Shown one piece after another: positions 58,235 to 64,000 of a stretch of DNA of 64,000 nucleotides. Below the pieces are notes generated by a model, which saw only the letters and a program-made list of their open reading frames with translations, was not told the origin of the DNA and did not search any database. The stretch is from an uncultured Paracoccaceae bacterium (lineage in GTDB: Bacteria > Pseudomonadota > Alphaproteobacteria > Rhodobacterales > Rhodobacteraceae). Position 1 is the first letter of the stretch. Each line of letters begins with the position of its first letter. The position numbers and the translations under genes are program-made. The stretch covers positions 186,001-250,000 of the forward strand of contig CANNFR010000004.1 of assembly GCA_947503935.1 (NCBI GenBank), read 5' to 3'.

Positions 58235-60487
58235 ATGCCCGGGCACATGCTGACCGACCCGTCCGACTCGCTTGAGCGCCAGAACGAAAAGCTGCGTCAG
58301 ATCAGCGAAGTTCTGATGCGGCGGGTTGAGCAGAACAACGACGATGGCGGGGCGGCTTACGCGCTGTTTCAGCGGGCGGTGATGCTGGAGGATCAGGTGC
58401 GCGAACGCACCGGCGATCTGGAACACGCGCTGGATTTGCTGAACGAATCCAACGCCCGCTTGGCCGAAGCCAGCCGCGAGACGGAAAAGGCCCGCGCCGA
58501 TCTGGCCAATGCGATCGAGACGATCCAGGAAGGTTTTGCGCTGTTCGACGATCAGGACCGTCTGGTCCTTTGCAACAGCCGGTTCGGGATGCACATGCCC
58601 GATATCGTGCCCGGCCTGAAACCCGGCCTGACCTTCCACGACTATGTCGACGCCGTCAGCCAAAGCGATTTCCTGCATCTGCCCGACGAACAGACACCCA
58701 AAGGGTGGGCAGAGCAGCGCATCAAGCGGCATCGCGAAGATCATGTGATGTTCAACGTCGCGATGACGGGCGACCGCTGGGTGCAGGTCAGCGAACATCG
58801 CATGGCCGGTGGCCAGACGGTGATCATGCAGACCGATGTGTCCGACATCATCCGGATGGAGCGGATCGAGCGCAGCAAGATCCTCGACGACCAAGCCCGC
58901 CTGATCCGCGCGACGTTGGAGCATATCAATCAGGGCGTCTGCATTTTCGATGCCGGGCGGCGGTTGGTGGGGTTCAACCAGCGTCTGGCGACGCTTCTGT
59001 CCTTGCCGCTGACGCAAATCAGGACCGGGCTCGATTTCGATCTGATCTTCCTGCGGATGGAGCGCGAGCTGACATTCTCGGACGGCACGACGCCGCAGAC
59101 GATCCTCGATTGGGTCAACCGCACCCAGCCGCGCCCGCCGCTCAGGTTCGAAATCCGCCGGGGCGAGACGCAGACGCTGGACGTCTTTGCGCAGGAGATG
59201 CCGGACAAAGGCTTCGTGATCAGTTTCAGCGATGTCAGCGTCGAACGTCAGGCCGCCCGCGCGCTGCATGATGCGAATGAACGTCTTGAGCACCGTGTGG
59301 CCGAGCGCACGCTGGAGCTGGAAGACGCTCTGGCAGCCGCCGAACGCGCCAATGCAGCCCGGTCGCGCTTCATCGCCGCTGCGAGCCACGACCTCTTGCA
59401 ACCTTTGTCAGCGGCCAAGCTGTTTCTGGCCGCGATCGAGGAAGAGGTGTCGAGCGATCGACAGCGTGACACGGTCGGCAAGGCGCAGAATGCCCTGGCT
59501 AGTGTCGAAGACATCATCGAGGCGCTTCTGGACATCTCCAAGCTGGAATCGGGGCATGTTTCGGTCGAGCTGTCGCAGGTCAGTCTGGATGTTGTTCTGC
59601 GCCAACTGCACGATGAATTCGCGCCCATCGCCGCGCTGAAAGGCGTGACGCTGCGTTTCGTTCCGACCTCGCTGCAGGTCGAAACCGACGCGCGCTATCT
59701 GCGCCGCATTCTGCAGAACCTTATTGCCAATGCGGTGCGCTATACCATAAAGGGCCGGGTTCTGGTGGGGGTACGCCGCCGCCGCCGCAATGTGCGCGTC
59801 GAAGTGTGGGATACCGGGCCGGGCATCCCTGAAAGCGAGCACGAGAATATCTTCCGTGAATTTCACCGTGTGGATACCCGGGCAAGTGCCAGCGAAGGGC
59901 TGGGCCTGGGCCTGGCGATTGTTGAGCGCGCCTGTGCGTTGCTGAACCACCCGCTGTCCTTCTCGTCGCAGGTGGGTCTCGGCACGACGTTCGGGGTCAG
60001 TGTGCCTGCGGCGCGGACGCAGGTGGCGCAGTTCCGCCGCGCCGAGCGTGTCGGCAGCGATGCGGGCTGGTCATCCGAGGGACTGGTCGTGTTGCTGGTT
60101 GAGAATGACCAGGACATACGCCGGGCGCTTGGGCTGGTGCTGGAGGCTTGGGATGTTCAGGTCCTCGATGTCGGATCGGGCAACGAGGCCGCCGCGCTGA
60201 TCGCCGAGACGCAGCTGATGCCGGATGCCTTGCTTGTCGATTTCCAACTTGACCACGGCGAGGTCGGAACCGACGTCGTGCGCCGCCTGCATGCGCTCAC
60301 GGGCCCGATCCCGACGCGGATCATCAGTGCGGGCCGGACCGACACGATGAATGCCGCCTGCGCGGCGATCGGTGTGGACGTTCTGTTCAAGCCGCTCGAC
60401 CCGGGCGATCTGCGCCACTTCCTCGAGCCGATTGCGAGAGGGGGTTCAGACCACGCGCCTCTCTTGGCTGATGTGAAATCTGTTTGA
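58235..60487 (+). CDS. Cytoplasmic hybrid histidine kinase with PAS domains and receiver
   Basis: 750-residue hybrid kinase without membrane segments. A coiled-coil N-terminus (about 10-90) is followed by two PAS-type (PAS_7) domains (about 95-210 and 225-335), a second coiled coil, HisKA with the phospho-histidine near residue 386 (AASHDLLQPLSAAKLFL), the ATPase domain (NLIANAVRYT, WDTGPGIPESE, GLGLGLAIVERACALL) and a C-terminal receiver with its aspartate near 668 (DALLVDFQL). It matches the NahK/ErcS-type kinases. With the FIST protein and LuxR regulator it forms a likely phosphorelay for the regulon. Confidence 0.9.
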   Translation: MPGHMLTDPSDSLERQNEKLRQISEVLMRRVEQNNDDGGAAYALFQRAVMLEDQVRERTGDLEHALDLLNESNARLAEASRETEKARADLANAIETIQEGFALFDDQDRLVLCNSRFGMHMPDIVPGLKPGLTFHDYVDAVSQSDFLHLPDEQTPKGWAEQRIKRHREDHVMFNVAMTGDRWVQVSEHRMAGGQTVIMQTDVSDIIRMERIERSKILDDQARLIRATLEHINQGVCIFDAGRRLVGFNQRLATLLSLPLTQIRTGLDFDLIFLRMERELTFSDGTTPQTILDWVNRTQPRPPLRFEIRRGETQTLDVFAQEMPDKGFVISFSDVSVERQAARALHDANERLEHRVAERTLELEDALAAAERANAARSRFIAAASHDLLQPLSAAKLFLAAIEEEVSSDRQRDTVGKAQNALASVEDIIEALLDISKLESGHVSVELSQVSLDVVLRQLHDEFAPIAALKGVTLRFVPTSLQVETDARYLRRILQNLIANAVRYTIKGRVLVGVRRRRRNVRVEVWDTGPGIPESEHENIFREFHRVDTRASASEGLGLGLAIVERACALLNHPLSFSSQVGLGTTFGVSVPAARTQVAQFRRAERVGSDAGWSSEGLVVLLVENDQDIRRALGLVLEAWDVQVLDVGSGNEAAALIAETQLMPDALLVDFQLDHGEVGTDVVRRLHALTGPIPTRIISAGRTDTMNAACAAIGVDVLFKPLDPGDLRHFLEPIARGGSDHAPLLADVKSV

Positions 60488-60518
60488 TCTATAACAGGTT
60501 ACAGTCCCGGCCACCAAA

Positions 60519-60546
60519 CCCGCCGCCCTTGGCATAAGGCGGCGGG
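60519..60546. terminator. GC hairpin between convergent genes
   Basis: Perfect stem CCCGCCGCC / GGCGGCGGG around a 10-base loop, between the convergent hybrid kinase and MBL-fold genes. There is no long T-run, so it may be a weak bidirectional terminator or an mRNA-stabilising hairpin. Confidence 0.5.
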
Positions 60547-60565
60547 CTGTCTTGAGAGGGGCGCT

Positions 60566-61477
60566 TTACAGCATCATCTGGTAGGAAACGGGCACATAGC
60601 GGAAGCCGCCCTCGCCGCGGGTTTCCACATAACCCATCGCCGGGAAGGGCATGTGATAGCCGATGAACGGCACACGGTCGGCGGCGAGCATGCCGTAGAC
60701 ATCCTTCCGTGTCTGGGCGGCCGCGGCCTTGTCCATATCGAACCGTACCTCCCAATCGGGATAGGCCAGCGACCAGACATAATGATTGGCCGTGTCGGCG
60801 GTGATCGCAAGGCTCGCACCGTCGCTTTCCAACATATAGACCATATGGCCCGGCGTGTGGCCGAAAGCGGCCATGGCAGTGATGCCTGAGGCGACCGAGC
60901 CACCGTCCGCAATGAAGGTCATGTTGTCGGCAAGGGGGCGCACATTGGCGTCGAAGCCCTCGTTACCGGCGCCCGCCCAGTGATCGTATTCAACCTGGCC
61001 CGTCACATAACGGGCATTGGGGAACGTGGCGCCGCCGCCGAGGCCACCGATATGATCGCCATGCATATGGGTCAGCACCACCACATCGACCTGATCGGGC
61101 GTGTAGCCCGCCGCCGCCAGCGCGCCGGTGATGCCGTCGGGGTTCAGGCCGGTGTCGAACAGGATCAGCTCGGCGCCTGTATTCACCACCGTGGGCGTGA
61201 AGAAGAACTGCGCCGCATCGGTCGGGATGAAATTGGCTTGCGAGACTTCAGCGAATTCCTCTTCCGACACATTCATGCCAAAGATGCCTTGCGGGTTGTC
61301 GGTGACCGTGCGGGTCCCGGCGAGAAGCGCTGTCACCTCGAACCCGCCCAGCGTAAACCGGTTGGCTTGCGCGAACATCGGGCCTTTCATCTCGGCTTCA
61401 GCCGAAGCGGTTGTGGCAAGGCCGGCGGCCAGCGGCAGGGCGGCCGCGGATGTCAGGGTTTGGCGGCGGGTCAGCAT
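60566..61477 (-). CDS. Exported metallo-beta-lactamase-fold hydrolase
   Basis: 303-residue zinc hydrolase with a Tat-type signal (TRRQTLTSAAALPLAAGLAT). The ligand motif THMHGDHIGG is intact, followed by FGHTPGHMVY, ITADTANHYVW and GYHMPFPAMGYVETR. It belongs to the same broad group as the SoxG-like protein. Start is the ATG after GGGAGGATTTTCC. Role in the alcohol-oxidation region unknown; quinoprotein-linked MBL proteins are common in such loci. Confidence 0.85.
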   Translation of the reverse strand: MLTRRQTLTSAAALPLAAGLATTASAEAEMKGPMFAQANRFTLGGFEVTALLAGTRTVTDNPQGIFGMNVSEEEFAEVSQANFIPTDAAQFFFTPTVVNTGAELILFDTGLNPDGITGALAAAGYTPDQVDVVVLTHMHGDHIGGLGGGATFPNARYVTGQVEYDHWAGAGNEGFDANVRPLADNMTFIADGGSVASGITAMAAFGHTPGHMVYMLESDGASLAITADTANHYVWSLAYPDWEVRFDMDKAAAAQTRKDVYGMLAADRVPFIGYHMPFPAMGYVETRGEGGFRYVPVSYQMML

Positions 61478-61585
61478 GGAAAATCCTCCCTCAGGGGTTA
61501 CGCTTGATATCTCGAAATAGCGTCGGCGGCGTTGGGGTCCAGTGCGCGGCGCCGCACGGGGCCTTGTGCATCCTTGCAAGATCTA

Positions 61586-61996
61586 TCATTCCCACCAGCG
61601 ATCAATATGGGCGATATCGTCATCCGACCAGCCAAAATGATGGGCCAGTTCATGCACCAGCACATGGGCCACCAGATGCCCCAACGCCTCAGTCCCGCGC
61701 TCGGCCCATTCGTCCAGGATCGGGCGGCGGAACAGCCAGATCGTGTCGGGGCCATGGGGTTGATCCATCACTGATTTCTCGGTCAGCGGAATGCCGTCGT
61801 AAAGGCCCGTTAACTCGAACGGGTTATCCAGCTCGACCTCGGCCAGAAGGTGATCGGGCGCGAAATCTTCGACCCGAAGCGCGATGGCCAGCGCGGCGGC
61901 GCGATAGGGTTCGGGCAGGCTGTCGCGCGCGGCCTCGGCCAGCGCTTCGAACGCGGCGAGGTCGGGCGGCATCATCTGGGTCCAGTCGCGGGTCAT
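61586..61996 (-). CDS. Zincin-like metallopeptidase family protein
   Basis: 136-residue cytoplasmic protein of the small metallopeptidase family (zincin fold, PF06262 type), with HVLVHELAHHFG carrying HExxH and GLYDGIPLTE as the substrate-side segment. The function of this family is not known. It diverges from gltX by about 60 bases. I use the ATG giving MTRDWTQ; an earlier ATG nine bases upstream in the same frame is possible. Confidence 0.85.
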   Translation of the reverse strand: MTRDWTQMMPPDLAAFEALAEAARDSLPEPYRAAALAIALRVEDFAPDHLLAEVELDNPFELTGLYDGIPLTEKSVMDQPHGPDTIWLFRRPILDEWAERGTEALGHLVAHVLVHELAHHFGWSDDDIAHIDRWWE

Positions 61997-62057
61997 GGCG
62001 TTCATATGGACAAAACCGGGGCTTTGTGAAAGAGCAGCCCGATCAGGAGAGCTACCC

Positions 62058-63377
62058 ATGACCGTCACCCGTTTCGCCCCGTCCCCGACCGGATACCTGC
62101 ATATCGGCAATCTGCGCACCGCGCTCTTCAACTGGCTGATCGCACGGAAGGCGGGCGGCACGTTCATCCTGCGGCTGGACGATACTGATCCTGAGCGGTC
62201 AAAGCCGGAATTCGCCGAGGCCATTCAGGAGGACCTGACCTGGCTGGGCCTGACCTGGGACCGGATCGAGACGCAATCCGCGCGTCTTGACCGCTACGCC
62301 GAGGTGGCCGATCAGCTGCGCGAGAAGGGCCGCTTCTATGAGGTGTTCGAGACCCCGACCGAGCTGGACCTCAAGCGCAAGAAGCAGCTGAACATGGGCC
62401 AGCCGCCGGTCTACGACCGCACGGGGCTGCGCCTGTCGGAAGATGAAAAGGCCAAGCTGCGGGCTGAACGGCCGGGCTATTGGCGGTTCTTGCTCGAGCA
62501 TCAGCGGATCGAGTGGGAGGACGGCATTCTTGGCCTGATCTCGATCGATGCGGCCAGCGTGTCGGACCCGGTGCTGATCCGCGCCGATGGCCAGGTGCTT
62601 TATACCATTGCCTCGGTCGCCGACGATGTCGATATGGGGGTCACCCATGTCGTGCGCGGATCGGACCATGTGACGAATACCGCAACCCAGATCCAGATCA
62701 TCGAGGCGCTGGGCGCCACCCCGCCGCAATTTGCGCATCATTCGCTTTTGACAGGGCCGCAGGGTGAGGCTCTGTCGAAGCGCCTTGGAACGCTGTCCCT
62801 CCGAGACTTGCGCGCCAAGGGCGTGCAGCCTATGGCGCTCTTGTCGCTGATGGCGCGGTTGGGCTCGTCCGACCCGGTCGAGCTGCGCACCAGCCATGAT
62901 GAGCTGATCGACGGCTTCGATCTGTCGCATTTCGGCGCAGCGCCCACAAAGTTCGATGAGGGTGACCTGAGGCCGCTGACACAGCGCTATCTGGCCGCAC
63001 TTCCGTTCGAAAAGGTCAAGGATCGGATTTTGGCGGCGGGTGTTCCCCCGGAATTGGCCGAGCGGTTCTGGACCGTGGTACACGACAATATCGCCACGCT
63101 GGATGAGCTGGACGATTGGTGGACGTTCTTCGCCAACGGCGCCGCGCCCCTGGTTGACGCCGAGGATAAGGAGTTCGTGGCCGAGGCCTTTGCTTTGCTG
63201 CCCGACCTGCCGTTCGACGACCAGACCTGGGCCAATTGGACCTCGGCCGTCAAAGAGGCGACCGGCCGCAAGGGCAAGGGCCTGTTCATGCCGCTCAGAA
63301 AGGCCATGACGGGCCGCGAGCGGGGGCCCGAGATGGCAGATGTGATGGCGCTTTTGCAAAAGCACCCCACGCGCTGA
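62058..63377 (+). CDS. gltX: Glutamyl-tRNA synthetase
   Basis: 439-residue class I aminoacyl-tRNA synthetase for glutamate, or a relative that also charges other tRNAs. The HIGH-like motif is in FAPSPTGYLHIGNLRTAL and the KMSKS-like loop reads ALSKRLG. Alphaproteobacteria often carry two gltX genes; this one is shorter than the usual 470 residues. The start ATG has AGGAG before it; longer upstream frames overlap the divergent peptidase. The stop overlaps the MATE gene start. Confidence 0.95.
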   Translation: MTVTRFAPSPTGYLHIGNLRTALFNWLIARKAGGTFILRLDDTDPERSKPEFAEAIQEDLTWLGLTWDRIETQSARLDRYAEVADQLREKGRFYEVFETPTELDLKRKKQLNMGQPPVYDRTGLRLSEDEKAKLRAERPGYWRFLLEHQRIEWEDGILGLISIDAASVSDPVLIRADGQVLYTIASVADDVDMGVTHVVRGSDHVTNTATQIQIIEALGATPPQFAHHSLLTGPQGEALSKRLGTLSLRDLRAKGVQPMALLSLMARLGSSDPVELRTSHDELIDGFDLSHFGAAPTKFDEGDLRPLTQRYLAALPFEKVKDRILAAGVPPELAERFWTVVHDNIATLDELDDWWTFFANGAAPLVDAEDKEFVAEAFALLPDLPFDDQTWANWTSAVKEATGRKGKGLFMPLRKAMTGRERGPEMADVMALLQKHPTR

Positions 63378-64000
63378 TGGCCGGCCCCTCCGCCAGATTT
63401 CTGGAGGGGAACCTGTTTCGGCACATCACCGTGATGTCGCTGACCTCTTCGGTCGGGCTGATGGCGGTGTTTCTGGTCGATTTCGTCGACATGATCTTCA
63501 TCTCGATGCTGGGTAAGGCCGAGTTGGCGGCGGCGGTGGGCTATGCCGGGGCGATCTTGTTCTTCACCACGTCCTTCGGGATCGGCATGGCGATCACCGC
63601 AGGTGCCCTGGTGGCCCGTGCCATCGGGGCGGGCGACGATGATCTGGCGCAGAAGCGGCAGACCACCACGCTGATCTGGGGCGCGTTTTTCGGCGCGGTC
63701 TTCGCCGCGTTGGTCTGGCTGTCGCTGGATCCGCTGGTCACCTTGATGGGGGCCACGGGCGAGACGCACAGGCTGACGGTGGAATATCTGGCGATCGTCG
63801 TGCCCTCGCTGCCGCTTTTGCTGATCGGCATGGTGGGCGGCGCGATCCTGCGGGCCCATGGCGATGCGCGGCGCGCGATGATGGCGACGATCTGGGGCGG
63901 GCTGGTCAATGCGGTGCTGGACCCGATCCTGATCTTCGGCCTCGATCTTGAATTAACCGGCGCGGCCTTGGCCAGTGTCGCGGCGCGGGTGACAATCGCG
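63377..64000 (+). CDS. MATE-family efflux transporter (partial, runs off the end)
   Basis: The first 208 residues of a multidrug and toxin extrusion (MATE) transporter that continues past the window edge. Several long hydrophobic helices are visible, with the family-typical LVDFVDMIFISMLGKAELAA and GMAITAGALVARAIGAGD segments. It starts one base into the gltX stop (TGATG), so it is translated in coupling with gltX. Substrate cannot be told. Confidence 0.88.
   Translation, partial: MAGPSARFLEGNLFRHITVMSLTSSVGLMAVFLVDFVDMIFISMLGKAELAAAVGYAGAILFFTTSFGIGMAITAGALVARAIGAGDDDLAQKRQTTTLIWGAFFGAVFAALVWLSLDPLVTLMGATGETHRLTVEYLAIVVPSLPLLLIGMVGGAILRAHGDARRAMMATIWGGLVNAVLDPILIFGLDLELTGAALASVAARVTIA

Noticed and set aside
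56981-59401. An 806-codon open frame on the minus strand opposite the FIST and hybrid kinase genes
   Set aside because: It is a shadow of GC-rich coding DNA: the product is His/Gln/Asp/Arg-rich with no domain, while the plus strand encodes well-formed FIST and kinase domains.
1-64000. tRNA, rRNA, CRISPR arrays, insertion sequences or prophage genes
   Set aside because: None was recognised on reading: no transposase or integrase motifs, no regularly spaced repeats and no rRNA-like sequence. tRNA genes could be missed without a covariance search.

Overview
The window is a chromosome-type, GC-rich segment of an alphaproteobacterium, most likely a Rhodobacterales (Roseobacter-group) or Paracoccus-like bacterium. 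The reasons are a complete Paracoccus-type sox operon in canonical order, form II CoxL, a PQQ-alcohol-dehydrogenase gene set and a short gltX. All assignments come from reading the sequence; no database search was run.

Region by region. (1) 0-3.6 kb is a worn edge: a PLP-dependent lyase, an SDR oxidoreductase, an unrecognised ORF of different character, and remnants of a SnoaL-like and a PHA-synthase-like gene. (2) 3.6-18.2 kb is a thiosulfate/sulfur oxidation locus: soxT-soxR-soxS on the minus strand, then soxV-W, soxX-Y-Z-A, a hairpin terminator, soxB-C-D-E-F and a DUF302 gene on the plus strand, then two beta-lactamase-fold genes (soxG/soxH-like) and a small membrane protein on the minus strand. 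Two AT-rich palindromes, in the soxS/soxV and soxW/soxX gaps, look like SoxR operators. (3) 18.3-18.9 kb is a decayed EamA transporter. (4) 18.9-35.4 kb is a signalling island. A chemotaxis-like set (STAS, CheY, CheA, CheW, CheR, CheY and a helical protein) lies downstream of a dynamin-like GTPase, a roadblock-like protein and an unknown. These follow a Ser/Thr kinase-FHA-PP2C triad on the same strand. A Tat-exported PilJ-like protein diverges from the kinase, and two tandem paralogues of a PstS-like/OmpA fusion follow. No receptor, pilus, flagellar or secretion structural gene is present. (5) 35.7-37.2 kb is a GlcD-type FAD oxidase. (6) 37.3-61.5 kb is an alcohol/C1 oxidation region: ABC permease, NosR-like protein plus ApbE, form II CO-dehydrogenase-like coxGSLM, cytochrome c plus XoxJ-like protein, a PQQ-associated ABC exporter set, a Sel1 protein, an ABC ATPase and binding protein, a PQQ dehydrogenase with the lanthanide-type Asp-Tyr-Asp motif, and a LuxR-type response regulator, FIST protein, hybrid kinase and beta-lactamase-fold protein. 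(7) 61.6-64 kb is a zinc peptidase, gltX and the start of a MATE exporter.

How the genes work together. The sox proteins form a periplasmic pathway in which SoxXA, SoxYZ, SoxB and SoxCD oxidise carrier-bound sulfur, with SoxV/W/S supplying reductant and SoxR repressing. In the 38-56 kb region I find a recurring near-palindrome, roughly TACGACC-NN-GGT, in essentially every promoter gap (nine copies). It suggests that the LuxR-type regulator at 56.3 kb controls one regulon joining the PQQ dehydrogenase, its cytochrome and ABC genes, the cox operon, NosR/ApbE and a split ABC importer. The kinase/GTPase/chemotaxis island is the best candidate for an undescribed system.
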